Positions 54,665 through 63,055 of a DNA stretch of 64,000 nt are shown here, piece by piece. Location of the stretch: the NCBI RefSeq assembly GCF_029911635.1, contig NZ_JARYTI010000015.1, positions 1-64,000 on the forward strand, written 5' to 3'. Both the position numbers and the translations under genes were made by a program. The stretch's first letter is position 1; every line of letters starts with the position of its first letter. The stretch is from Sphingomonas sp. AR_OL41. Lineage in GTDB: Bacteria > Pseudomonadota > Alphaproteobacteria > Sphingomonadales > Sphingomonadaceae. The notes beneath the pieces were generated by a model. It searched no databases. It saw only the letters and a program-made list of their open reading frames with translations, and was not told where the DNA came from.

Positions 54665-54821
54665 ACCGAATACAAGGTCGCGGCGCATGTGGTGCGCGCG
54701 ATGGTGGGCTCCCCTCGGATCCTCTCAAATCAGGCGGGGCTATCGACTCGTCGGAATCGGCAACGGAAAAAAACAGGAAAGTGGCAGCCGCGTGATGGCT
54801 TGACAAACAAATCCCCATACA

Positions 54822-54888
54822 AGGGTTCTGTGAGGTCGCGCACCGCGCCAAGATCGTCGCTCACCGCCGCGCGACCTCACAGAACCCT
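54822..54888. repeat. 20-bp perfect inverted repeat
   Basis: AGGGTTCTGTGAGGTCGCGC (54822-54841) and its exact reverse complement (54869-54888) flank 27 bases. A partial third copy GAGGGTTCTG is near 54930. It lies between the IS right end and the stop of the minus-strand hydratase gene, so it may terminate that operon or be the mark of another mobile element. It is not followed by a clear T run on the minus strand. Confidence 0.75.
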
Positions 54889-54976
54889 CCAGATTCAGAT
54901 GAGCGGCATTCCAGGAATATGGAGCGATGTGCGAGGGTTCTGATATTGCGCGGTTTGGAGGCAGCCGGCGGAGCGA

Positions 54977-55759
54977 TTAATCGGCGCAGTCGACGACGAG
55001 GTCGGCGAAACCGGACATGGCGAGCCGGTAATGGCGGCCGGCCGTCATCGGCGCCAGCGGTCCGAACGCGCCCGACAGCACGATGTCGCCGGCGGCAAGG
55101 GGACGGCCGACCTCGACCATCTTGCGCGCCAGCCATGCCAGCGCCGTCACCGGGCTGCCCAGGCAGGCGGTTGCCGGACCATGCGACACCCGCACGGCGT
55201 CCTCGAAGAGTTCCATCGTCAGGGCGTCGATCACGGCGCGGTCGAAGGGGCGGCGGTCGTCGCCGATGGCGTAGCGCGCGGAGGATGCGTTGTCGGCGAC
55301 GGTGTCGGCGATCCTGATCTTCCAGTCTCGGACGCGGCTGCCGACGATCTCGATCGCGGGCGCCATCCACTCGACCGCATCGCCCACCGCGGCGTCGTCG
55401 ACCGCGGGATCGGTCAGCGCGCCGCGGATGCCGAAGGCCAGCTCGCCCTCTGCGCGCGGCTGCGACACGCTCGCCGCCGCGAAGGCGCCGCCGGGCGCGA
55501 CCGCCATGTCGGCGAACAGCATGCCGAAATCGGGCTCGCCAACCCCGAGCTGGGCCTGGACCGCGGGTGAGGTAAGGCCGATCTTGCGGCCGACCAGTTG
55601 CCGGCCCTCGGCGATCCAGTGGGCTGTGTTGATCTCCTGGATTCGATAGGCAATCAGGGGGTCGTTGGGCACCAGCCGGTCGACGACTGGGTCGATTGCA
55701 CCTGTGTGATAGGCCTCGCGCAGCTCCAGCGCGGCACGGTGGACAGCATCCTCGGTCAT
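54977..55759 (-). CDS. mhpD: 2-oxopent-4-enoate hydratase (MhpD/BphH type)
   Basis: A 260-residue member of the hydratase/decarboxylase branch of the FAH superfamily. It adds water to 2-hydroxypenta-2,4-dienoate to give 4-hydroxy-2-oxopentanoate. YRIQEINTAHWIAEGRQLVGRKIGLTS is the family opening; GMLFADMAV, EGELAFGIRG, PAIEIVGSRVRDWKI and SPVTALAWLARKM follow, with metal-ligand Glu residues retained. The upstream SDR gene is 11 bases away on the same strand. Together with the aldolase and dehydrogenase on the plus strand it completes the lower meta-pathway. Confidence 0.92.
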   Translation of the reverse strand: MTEDAVHRAALELREAYHTGAIDPVVDRLVPNDPLIAYRIQEINTAHWIAEGRQLVGRKIGLTSPAVQAQLGVGEPDFGMLFADMAVAPGGAFAAASVSQPRAEGELAFGIRGALTDPAVDDAAVGDAVEWMAPAIEIVGSRVRDWKIRIADTVADNASSARYAIGDDRRPFDRAVIDALTMELFEDAVRVSHGPATACLGSPVTALAWLARKMVEVGRPLAAGDIVLSGAFGPLAPMTAGRHYRLAMSGFADLVVDCAD

Positions 55760-55770
55760 TCTTCCTCCTG

Positions 55771-56556
55771 TCAGATCCTCGCCAGCAACCCGCCATCGCT
55801 GACGATGACGGTGCCGGTCATGCCGCGCGAGTTATCCGCCGATGCGAGCAGCACGTAGGCGCCGGCATGGTCCTCCGGGGCGGCCGCGAATCCCAGTGGG
55901 GTGGCCGCTCCAACTGCCGCGACGATGCGATCGTCATCTTCCAGCCGGCGTCCGGCGCTGCCCAACGAATCGATTCCTGACAGGCCGGTCACGGTGCCGC
56001 CCGGTGCGACGGCGTTGACCCGTACGTCGGGTGCCCATTCATGGGCAAGCTGATAGACGAGGCCGCGCACCGCGAACTTGCTTGCGGTATACAGCGCGCC
56101 GCCACCACCTCCGCGGAAACTGGCCGTGGAGCAGGTCATCACAAGGCTGCCTCGGACCTCCTTCAAATGCGGGTAGGCTTCGCGAGCCATCAACGCGTGC
56201 GACCGCACGTTAATTGCGAACATCTCGTCGTGCGCGGCCATGCAGTCCTCGGGCGAAAGACGGTCGAGCCGCTTGTGCCAATCGAATACTCCGACGTTCG
56301 AGATGACGGTGTCGAGGCGCCCGAAGCTGGTGATTGCGGCGGCTACGGCGCGAGCGTTGGCGTCCGGGAGCGAGGCGTCGCCCGCCACCGACGTGCAGGC
56401 CGAACCGAGCTCTGCCCGCAGCGTCGCGAGCCCTCTCTCGGCGCGGTCAACAGCGACTACGCGCGCTCCCTCGGCCACAAATCGCACAGCGACCGCTCGA
56501 CCGATGCCAGACGCGGCACCGGTGACGATCGCCACCTGTCCTTCAAGCCACCCCAT
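55771..56556 (-). CDS. SDR dehydrogenase, probable cis-dihydrodiol dehydrogenase
   Basis: A 261-residue short-chain dehydrogenase. The NAD site is VTGAASGIGRAVA (about 11-23); Asp37 in VVAVDRAE favours NAD. Catalytic Ser143 (CSTASF), Tyr156 and Lys160 (YTASK) are present. FDWHKRLDRLSPEDCMAAHDEMFAINV resembles BphB/HcaB, which oxidise the cis-dihydrodiol from a Rieske dioxygenase to a catechol. ATG 56556 follows AGGAGG; 16 upstream codons are rejected. It is divergent from the dioxygenase operon, first in a two-gene unit with the hydratase. Confidence 0.85.
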   Translation of the reverse strand: MGWLEGQVAIVTGAASGIGRAVAVRFVAEGARVVAVDRAERGLATLRAELGSACTSVAGDASLPDANARAVAAAITSFGRLDTVISNVGVFDWHKRLDRLSPEDCMAAHDEMFAINVRSHALMAREAYPHLKEVRGSLVMTCSTASFRGGGGGALYTASKFAVRGLVYQLAHEWAPDVRVNAVAPGGTVTGLSGIDSLGSAGRRLEDDDRIVAAVGAATPLGFAAAPEDHAGAYVLLASADNSRGMTGTVIVSDGGLLARI

Positions 56557-56587
56557 GCGCATCCTCCTGCCGATCAACATACGCATT

Positions 56588-56686
56588 GGTATTGTCTGTG
56601 GCAATGTCCGGCACTGCGAATGAAACCCTGTCAGTCAGATTGACTTGGAAATTTGGCGATGCTAGGCACAATACCATAAAGTATGG
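56588..56686. promoter_or_regulatory. divergent control region of aromatic operons
   Basis: Between the SDR and hydrolase starts. GGTATTGT (56588-56595) and ACAATACC (56668-56675) are exact reverse complements facing each promoter, 72 bases apart. CCATA-AAG-TATGG (56674-56686) is a perfect palindrome 12 bases before the hydrolase start. TTGACT (56640-56645) and TAGGCA (56663-56668), 17 bases apart, form a weak sigma-70 promoter. The pattern suggests one regulator at both promoters, possibly the lost IclR protein. Confidence 0.5.
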
Positions 56687-56698
56687 AGAGGCGTTGCC

Positions 56699-57535
56699 AT
56701 GGTACTTCCCGACATTGGCCGCACCATTACAATTGGTGGCGTGACCACCAACTATCACGAAGCAGGCGCCGGCCGCGCGGTCGTGTTGCTGCACGGCTCC
56801 GGGCCGGGTGTGACGGCCTGGCAGAACTGGCAGCGAATCATCCCCCGACTGGCGGAGCGCTATCGTGTCATAGCTCCCGACATTGTAGGTTTCGGCTTCA
56901 GCCCCAAGCCCGAGGGTGAGAAGCCTGGCATCAAGCTATGGCTGGCGCACCTCGTTGGCATCCTTGATGCGCTCGAGATCGAGGAGGCGACGCTGGTTGG
57001 CAACAGCTTCGGCGGCGCCCTGTCGCTGGCCATGATGGCGCGCCATGCGGATCGTGTCCGCGCTTTGGTGCTCATGGGGACGCCCGCAGGCGAGTTCGAG
57101 CAAACCGGGGGCCTGGCGGACAGTTACGCTTTCGAACCCAGCTTAGAGAATATGGGCGCAATGATGCGCCGCTTTCCCTTCGATCCCGCGATCGTGAGCG
57201 ACGAAATGATCGCTGCGCGTTTCGCAGTGGCTCAGCACAACGCCGGGCTTGAGACGATACGCGAGCTTCAGCCCCGTCCGACGGACGGGAGGCGTGCGAC
57301 GGTACGCGGTGTCCCGCTTGAGCAACTGGAGGCAATCGACGTACCGACGCTGATCCTGCACGGTCGGGAGGATCGCATGATCCCGCTTGACGTCGCCATT
57401 CGGGCGCATCGCCACATTGCAAAGTCGCAGTTGCATGTCTTCGGTCAGTGCGGCCACTGGGTGCAGGTCGAGCGCGAGGAGGAATTCCTGGCTCAAGTCG
57501 CCATGTTCCTTGCCATGACGGAGTCGCCGCAATGA
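56699..57535 (+). CDS. meta-cleavage product hydrolase (MhpC/BphD type)
   Basis: A 278-residue C-C bond hydrolase that splits the 2-hydroxy-6-oxo-dienoate ring-fission product into 2-hydroxypentadienoate and a carboxylic acid. HGSGPGVTAWQNW is the oxyanion loop of the subfamily; the triad is Ser in VGNSFGGALS, Asp in LHGREDRMIP and His in GQCGHWVQVER. NIVGFGFSP-like DIVGFGFSPKP is also diagnostic. It is the first gene of a plus-strand operon with overlapping genes, and its stop overlaps the LigA-like start (ATGA). Confidence 0.92.
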   Translation: MVLPDIGRTITIGGVTTNYHEAGAGRAVVLLHGSGPGVTAWQNWQRIIPRLAERYRVIAPDIVGFGFSPKPEGEKPGIKLWLAHLVGILDALEIEEATLVGNSFGGALSLAMMARHADRVRALVLMGTPAGEFEQTGGLADSYAFEPSLENMGAMMRRFPFDPAIVSDEMIAARFAVAQHNAGLETIRELQPRPTDGRRATVRGVPLEQLEAIDVPTLILHGREDRMIPLDVAIRAHRHIAKSQLHVFGQCGHWVQVEREEEFLAQVAMFLAMTESPQ

Positions 57536-57813
57536 GCATCAACGCTGTCGAGCAATGTATCTTCGACCTCGGTAATTCGGGGCGGGTGCGCAAGGGTTAT
57601 TCCGCCGAGCCTGAGGCCTTCCTGGCGCGCTACGCGCTGAGCGACGAGGAGAAGGCCCTTATTCGTGAGATGGACGTCGCTGAACTCTTCCGGCGCGGCT
57701 TGAACCCGATGTTGCTGATGGGATTCTATATGGGTTTTCATGGGCCCGCGTCGATGGTTGACTATCTGAGCAAGATGCCGACCCTTGCATCGACGCTCGG
57801 CACGGGAGAGTAA
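57532..57813 (+). CDS. extradiol dioxygenase small subunit (LigA/CarBa-like)
   Basis: A 93-residue helical protein: SINAVEQCIFDLGNSGRVRK, then YALSDEEKALIREMDVAELF and GLNPMLLMGFYMGF. These are the LigA-domain features of protocatechuate 4,5-dioxygenase alpha and of the small structural subunit of carbazole-pathway CarB. It should pair with the class III catalytic subunit encoded next, forming a lid over the active site. The start overlaps the hydrolase stop and its stop shares one base with the next start (TAATG). Confidence 0.9.
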   Translation: MSINAVEQCIFDLGNSGRVRKGYSAEPEAFLARYALSDEEKALIREMDVAELFRRGLNPMLLMGFYMGFHGPASMVDYLSKMPTLASTLGTGE

Positions 57814-58637
57814 TGATGGGCAAGATAGTGGGCGGCTTCATGATGCCGCACGATCCAACGGTCTTCATTAATCCCAAAAAGCTGGACAACAGCCACCTGA
57901 TGGACGCGTATGCCGAAATCCGGCGCCGTATCGTTGCGCTCGGGGCGACCTCCGCAGTGATCGTCGGCGCCGATCATTACATCCTATTCACCCCGAAATG
58001 CCTGCCGCAGATCCTGATCTGCCTGGGTGAGCTCAATGGGCCTGTGGACCAGCTGCCGGGACTGCCCGGCCGTCCGATCCCGCACAATGCCGCGCTTGCC
58101 GGGTATATCTTCGATCATGCCCAGGATGTCGGGTTCGATCTGGCGGTCGCGCGGTCGCTCGGCGTGGATCACGCCATCGGGGCGCCGGCCCACCTCTGCC
58201 TGCCGGAGGACGGCTCGGTGAAGACGGTGGCGGTTTATATGGCAAGCGGCGTCGCGCCGTACCTGCGGCTGCGCCGCGCGCACGCATTCGGCGCGATGGT
58301 GAAGGCTGCTGTCGAGGCCGCGAACGACGAAGAGCGCGTCGTGGTGCTGGGTAGCGGCGGCATCAGCCACTGGGTCGGCACGGGCGAGATGGGACGTACC
58401 AACCCGGCGTTCGATCGAATGGTGCTCGATGCCATAGTCGCGGGCGACGCGGACTCGCTGCTCGCTCTGACCGACGAGGAAATCCTGCGCGAAGGAGGCA
58501 ATGGCGCGATGGAGATACGGCATTTCCTGGCCGTGATGGGCGCGATGCCCGGCGGCTCGGGCGAGGTGATCGCCTATGACGCGTGGGAGGGTGCAGTGAC
58601 CGGCCTGGGTTTCGCTCAGATGAGACCGGCGGCATGA
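57813..58637 (+). CDS. class III extradiol ring-cleavage dioxygenase, catalytic subunit (LigB type)
   Basis: A 274-residue LigB-fold enzyme. Likely Fe(II) ligands are His13 (FMMPHDPTV), His55 (VGADHYILF) and Glu234 (GNGAMEIRHFL); His186 in SGGISHWVG matches the acid-base His of LigB. It cleaves a catechol next to a hydroxyl, using O2. With a separate 93-residue small subunit, the arrangement is that of CarBaBb rather than one-chain MhpB. The substrate must be a biaryl or alkyl-substituted catechol compatible with the MhpC-type hydrolase. Confidence 0.9.
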   Translation: MMGKIVGGFMMPHDPTVFINPKKLDNSHLMDAYAEIRRRIVALGATSAVIVGADHYILFTPKCLPQILICLGELNGPVDQLPGLPGRPIPHNAALAGYIFDHAQDVGFDLAVARSLGVDHAIGAPAHLCLPEDGSVKTVAVYMASGVAPYLRLRRAHAFGAMVKAAVEAANDEERVVVLGSGGISHWVGTGEMGRTNPAFDRMVLDAIVAGDADSLLALTDEEILREGGNGAMEIRHFLAVMGAMPGGSGEVIAYDAWEGAVTGLGFAQMRPAA

Positions 58638-59995
58638 CCACGCCGCTAGGGCAGGGCATTACGCCGGCGGAGCTGCCGCGCGACCGGGCGCCGGCCCCGG
58701 ATTCCGCACCGCTCGATGCCGCGACGATACGGGCGATGGTCGACGGCGAACAGGGCTGGATCGATCGGCGGATCTTCTGGGATCCCCAGGTCTATGCGCT
58801 GGAGATGGAACGTATCTTCGCGCGCTGCTGGATCTTCGTGGCGCATGACAGCCAGATCCCGGAGGTCGGCGATTTCGTTACGACCTATGTGGGTGAGGAC
58901 GCGGTCATCGTCGCGCGGGCCCGCGACCGCCGGGTGCATGCCTTCATCAATTCGTGCAGCCACCGCGGCAACCGCGTGTGCTTCGCCGAGGCAGGCAGCG
59001 CGCGACGGTTCACCTGCAACTTCCATGGCTGGTCCTATGCGCTGGACGGGTCGCTGTCCGGGGTGACGGCCGAGGAACTTTACAAGGACAACCCCAGCTT
59101 CGACCGCAGCAAGCTCGGGCTGCATAATGCGCGGGTCGAGAGCTATGGGGGCATGCACTTTGCCTGTTTCGATCCGGAGGCGCCTTCGCTCGCGGATTAT
59201 CTTGGCGACTTCCGCTGGTATCTCGACGTGCTGCTCGACAACGATGAGGGCGGGATCGAGTTCACCGACGGCAACATCAAGTCGCGGCTCAAATGTAACT
59301 GGAAGTTCCCGGCCGAAAACTTCGTCGGCGACGCGTACCATGCGACCTGGACGCACAGCTCCGCATTGCAGGCGCTGTTCGGCGGCGCGCCGACAATGAA
59401 GGCGGATCGATCGTTCCAGGTCAACGCCAATGGGCATGGCTGGGAGTTCGGACTCGACTTCATCGGCAACGCCGCGACTCTGTGCGAGCCGGAGATCGTA
59501 GACTATCTGCGCGAGAACGAAGCAAAGTTCGCCGAACGCCTCGGCAAGATGCGGAGCCGAATGGTTGCCTCGCTGAGCTCCGCAACGGTATTCCCCAACC
59601 TGTCCTTCCTTGCCGGGCACAACACCTTCCGCACCTGGAATCCGAAAGGCCCGAGCGAGACCGAGCTTCACACCTGGGTGTTCCTCAATCGCAACGCGCC
59701 GGACAGCCTGAGGGAAAAATACCGGCGTGGCGTCATGCTAACGTTCTCGCCGGCGGGGATCTTCGAGATGGATGACGGGGAGAATTTCGAGCATTGCACC
59801 GCGTCGAACGCGGGCGTGGTCACGCGCCGTCGCAAGCTGCATACCGGCCTTGGCCTCGGATCGGAGGTCGACCACCCCGAACTGAAGGGGCATGTGCACC
59901 GCAATCAGGTGAACGAGGCCAATCACCGCGCTTTCTATCAGCGCTGGAGTGACCTTATGACCGCACCCCGCTGGTCGGACGTGCCGGCACGATGA
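58634..59995 (+). CDS. Rieske aromatic dioxygenase, alpha subunit
   Basis: A 453-residue ring-hydroxylating oxygenase large subunit. The Rieske cluster ligands are Cys108, His110 (NSCSHRGN) and Cys128, His131 (TCNFHGWSY). The mononuclear iron site reads Asp233, His236, His241 in GDAYHATWTH, with Asn/Asp bridge in ENFVGDAY and a later acidic ligand in the region of FEHCTASN. It inserts both atoms of O2 into an aromatic ring to form a cis-dihydrodiol. ATG 58634 overlaps the preceding stop. Ferredoxin and reductase genes are not seen. Confidence 0.93.
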   Translation: MTTPLGQGITPAELPRDRAPAPDSAPLDAATIRAMVDGEQGWIDRRIFWDPQVYALEMERIFARCWIFVAHDSQIPEVGDFVTTYVGEDAVIVARARDRRVHAFINSCSHRGNRVCFAEAGSARRFTCNFHGWSYALDGSLSGVTAEELYKDNPSFDRSKLGLHNARVESYGGMHFACFDPEAPSLADYLGDFRWYLDVLLDNDEGGIEFTDGNIKSRLKCNWKFPAENFVGDAYHATWTHSSALQALFGGAPTMKADRSFQVNANGHGWEFGLDFIGNAATLCEPEIVDYLRENEAKFAERLGKMRSRMVASLSSATVFPNLSFLAGHNTFRTWNPKGPSETELHTWVFLNRNAPDSLREKYRRGVMLTFSPAGIFEMDDGENFEHCTASNAGVVTRRRKLHTGLGLGSEVDHPELKGHVHRNQVNEANHRAFYQRWSDLMTAPRWSDVPAR

Positions 59996-60534
59996 GCGGC
60001 ATCGAAGGCAATGCGGGGGCCGCCCGCGTCGACCGCGACCTGGCGTTCGAGATCGAGCAGTTCCTCTATCGCGAGGCGCGGCTTCTCGACGCGGAGCGCT
60101 ATGACGAGTGGCTGGCGATGATGGCGCCCGACATCCATTACTGGATGCCCGGGATCCAGGCCCGCTACCGCGCAGACAGGTCGGACGTGCTCAGCCGGAC
60201 GCGGATGGCGTTTTTCGACGACGACCTGGATTATCTGACCAAGCGCGTCGATCGCGCCAAGCAGACCACCGCTTGGGCGGAGGACCCGCCCACGCGGCAC
60301 TTCCACATGGTCGGCAACGTCGAGGTGGAGGCGACGGCGCTGCCGAACGAATGGGTGGTCCACTCGCTCGTCCACAATCTACGGCACCGCAACGAGACGG
60401 AAGAGCAGACGCTGACAGCCCGCCGCCAGGACCTCGTCCGCCGTGACGGGACCGGAGCGTTGAAGCTCGCGCGTCGGCTCATCCGCCTGCAACAGACGGT
60501 GTTGCAGGCAAAGAACATCAATACGTTCTTATGA
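59992..60534 (+). CDS. Rieske aromatic dioxygenase, beta subunit
   Basis: A 180-residue SnoaL-like beta subunit. EIEQFLYREARLLDAERYDEW, the family opening, is followed by IHYWMPG, DDDLDYLTKRVDR, PTRHFHMVGNVEV and [20 protein letters not shown], the standard end. It forms the alpha3beta3 core with the alpha subunit and overlaps it by ATGA. Its stop overlaps the CoA ligase start. Confidence 0.93.
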   Translation: MSGIEGNAGAARVDRDLAFEIEQFLYREARLLDAERYDEWLAMMAPDIHYWMPGIQARYRADRSDVLSRTRMAFFDDDLDYLTKRVDRAKQTTAWAEDPPTRHFHMVGNVEVEATALPNEWVVHSLVHNLRHRNETEEQTLTARRQDLVRRDGTGALKLARRLIRLQQTVLQAKNINTFL

Positions 60535-62120
60535 ACGGCGTGACGCAGGCGGGTGGCGGGCCGTCGCCGGCGGATGACGACGCGGCGTTCGACCGCGCCG
60601 ACTTCGCGACGGTCGTCGACATGTTCTGGGAGGCGGTCGACGCGGCGGGCGACCGCATCGCCCTGATCGATGGCGAGCGGACGCTGAGCTACCGCGACTA
60701 TGGCGCCTCGGTCGCGGCCCTGGCGGCGCGGCTGGTGGCGATCGGCGTGGGGGGGGAGCGGGTCGCGATCCAGGTGCCGAATTCGATCGAGGCGAACGTC
60801 GCGATCTACGCGGCGCTGGCCGCCGGCGCGCAGGTCGCGCTGCTCAATCCGGGCTATGGCGCGGATGAACTGGCGCCGCTCTTCGACATCGCCCGGCCCA
60901 AGGTCATCATTGCCGGGGTCGGCGGCGCGCGGGCTGCGCGCGGGATCGCCGCTGCGCACAGCATTGACCACCTGCTGGTGGTCGGCGAAGGCGACCTGTC
61001 AACACCGGCACTGGTGGCGCAGGCCGCCACGCGGCCGGCGGTGAGGATCGACCGCGGCGATCTGGCCACCTTGCTTTTCACCGGCGGCACCACTGGCGTG
61101 CCGAAGGGCGTCGATCGCCCCCACGGCACCCTGGTCGAGATAGTCCACGGGATGCATCAGGCGTGGCCGACCCGCATCGACCAAGAGGTGTGGCTGAATG
61201 TCGCGCCGGTGTTCCACGTCTGGGGTTCGCTGATGGGGTGTCTCAATCCCGTCTATTGCCGCAGCCCCGTGGTGATCATATCCCGCTACCAGCCCGATCT
61301 GGTCCTTGCCGCGCTGGAACGGCACCGGGTGACGGTGTTCAGCGGCGGGCCTGCCGCGATCTATGTCGGCCTCCTTGCCGCAGCGGGAATCGATCGCACC
61401 GACCTGTCGTCGCTGCGCATCTGTCCCGGCGGCGGATCGCCGTTCCTGATGGAGACGCTGACCGCCTGGTATGCGCGAACTGGGGTTCCGATCCTCGAAG
61501 CCTTCGGCATGACCGAAGGCGGGCCAATCTGCGCCAACCCGACCGACGGCACCCACAGGTTCGGCACCGTCGGGCGCCCGCTGCCAGGGCTCGAGGTTTC
61601 GATCGCGGCGCTCGACGATCCGGAGCGCGCGGTGCCGACGGGCCAACTGGGCGAGATCCGCATCCGTGGATCGCGCGTCGTCCACGCCTATCGCGGGCAG
61701 GGCGCGGGGCGGGCGGATGGCTGGCTGTACACCGGAGATGTCGGCGTGTTCGACGCCGACGGCTATCTCCGGCTGGTCGACCGGACCAAGGACATGCTGA
61801 TCGTCGGTGGCTTCAACGTCTACCCGCGCGAGATAGAGGAAGTGCTGGCGCGCCATCCCGCTGTCGCCGAAGCGGCGGTGGTGGGGACGCCCGACGCGCG
61901 CAAGGGCGAGGTGCCCGTGGCCTTCGCGCGGCTGCGCGACGGGGCAACGGCCAGCCCCACCGCCCTCGCGGATTACTGCGCCGCCCATCTGGTCGCGTAC
62001 AAGCGTCCGCGTTCGGTGACGCTGATGGACGCGATCCCCAAGACTCCTGCGAACAAGATCTGCCGCAAGACGCTCGCAGGCCTTGCGGCGGAGCAGCAGC
62101 CACCAGGAGAGAACGAGTGA
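60531..62120 (+). CDS. acyl-CoA ligase (AMP-binding)
   Basis: A 529-residue ANL-family ligase. The P-loop is [19 protein letters not shown], the A5 motif [10 protein letters not shown]7 [12 protein letters not shown]8 [19 protein letters not shown] and the C-terminal Lys in [13 protein letters not shown]. It forms an acyl-CoA from a carboxylic acid, ATP and CoA. CoA ligases are not usual inside a meta-cleavage operon; it may activate the starting acid or the acid set free by the hydrolase. Overlaps both neighbours (ATGA, GTGA). Confidence 0.9.
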   Translation: MNGVTQAGGGPSPADDDAAFDRADFATVVDMFWEAVDAAGDRIALIDGERTLSYRDYGASVAALAARLVAIGVGGERVAIQVPNSIEANVAIYAALAAGAQVALLNPGYGADELAPLFDIARPKVIIAGVGGARAARGIAAAHSIDHLLVVGEGDLSTPALVAQAATRPAVRIDRGDLATLLFTGGTTGVPKGVDRPHGTLVEIVHGMHQAWPTRIDQEVWLNVAPVFHVWGSLMGCLNPVYCRSPVVIISRYQPDLVLAALERHRVTVFSGGPAAIYVGLLAAAGIDRTDLSSLRICPGGGSPFLMETLTAWYARTGVPILEAFGMTEGGPICANPTDGTHRFGTVGRPLPGLEVSIAALDDPERAVPTGQLGEIRIRGSRVVHAYRGQGAGRADGWLYTGDVGVFDADGYLRLVDRTKDMLIVGGFNVYPREIEEVLARHPAVAEAAVVGTPDARKGEVPVAFARLRDGATASPTALADYCAAHLVAYKRPRSVTLMDAIPKTPANKICRKTLAGLAAEQQPPGENE

Positions 62121-63055
62121 GTAGAATCAAAGCAGCCATAATCGGCTCGGGCAATATCGGCACCGATCTGATGATCAAGATGCTGAAACGGCCGGGAAAT
62201 ATGGAACTGGTCGCTATGGTGGGCATCGATGCCGGCTCGGAAGGGCTCGCGATGGCAAGGGAACGAGGCGTGGCGACCACTCACGACGGGATCGACGGAC
62301 TGGTAGGGATGGACGCCTACCCGGACATCGGGATCGTGTTCGATGCGACCTCCGCCTATGCGCACCGCCATCACGACGCGGTTCTGCGCCGTGACGGCAA
62401 GCAGGTGATCGATCTGACGCCGGCAGCAATCGGTCCGTTCACGGTGCCGCCGGTCAACATCGACGAGCACCAGGACGCACCGAACGTCAACATGGTGACC
62501 TGCGGTGGTCAGGCGACAATCCCGATGGTCGCCGCGGTCAGCCGGGTCGCGCGGGTTCGCTACGCCGAAATCGTCGCGTCCGTATCGTCTCGCTCGGCGG
62601 GGCCGGGAACGCGCGCCAATATTGACGAATTCACGCGCACGACGGCGCGCGCCATCGAAGTCGTTGGCGGGGCCGAGCGCGGCAAGGCAATCATCATCCT
62701 GAACCCGGCAGAGCCGCCCATGATCATGCGCGACACTGTGTTCACGCTGTCGGACATGGCGGACGAAGATGCGGTGCGCGCTTCGGTCGCGACGATGGTG
62801 GCGGCGGTGCAGCGTTACGTCCCCGGTTACCGGCTCAAGCAAGAAGTGCAATTCGAACGGTACGGCGCGAACCGGCCGCTCCTGATCCCAGGACAGGAAG
62901 ACTTTATTGGCCTGAAGACGGCGATTTATCTGGAGGTGGAGGGTGCGGGCGATTACCTGCCAAGTTACTCGGGCAATCTCGACATCATGACAGCGTCGGC
63001 CCAGGCCACGGGCGACGCAATCGCCGCGCGCAAGCTTCGGACGGTGGCGGCATGA
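62117..63055 (+). CDS. mhpF: acetaldehyde dehydrogenase (acylating)
   Basis: A 312-residue enzyme converting acetaldehyde, NAD and CoA to acetyl-CoA. The Rossmann motif [26 protein letters not shown], and catalytic Cys129 in [14 protein letters not shown] are diagnostic of the MhpF/BphJ/DmpF family; [21 protein letters not shown] follows. The start is GTG 62117, overlapping the ligase stop, after an AGGAGAGAACG ribosome site. It would form a channelling complex with the aldolase encoded next. Confidence 0.94.
   Translation: MSRIKAAIIGSGNIGTDLMIKMLKRPGNMELVAMVGIDAGSEGLAMARERGVATTHDGIDGLVGMDAYPDIGIVFDATSAYAHRHHDAVLRRDGKQVIDLTPAAIGPFTVPPVNIDEHQDAPNVNMVTCGGQATIPMVAAVSRVARVRYAEIVASVSSRSAGPGTRANIDEFTRTTARAIEVVGGAERGKAIIILNPAEPPMIMRDTVFTLSDMADEDAVRASVATMVAAVQRYVPGYRLKQEVQFERYGANRPLLIPGQEDFIGLKTAIYLEVEGAGDYLPSYSGNLDIMTASAQATGDAIAARKLRTVAA

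Larger units (their letters stand above)
53246..54800 (+). mobile_element. second IS110-family element, truncating the IclR gene
   Basis: An element of about 1.5 kb inferred from the loss of IclR homology near 53245 on the left and the change to unrelated sequence before the inverted repeat at 54822 on the right. It has a short leader (about 65 bases), one transposase gene and a 3' non-coding tail of roughly 260 bases with two stem-loops. A long 3' tail is the arrangement of IS1111-like members. Ends are approximate; no terminal repeats were recognised. Confidence 0.6.
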
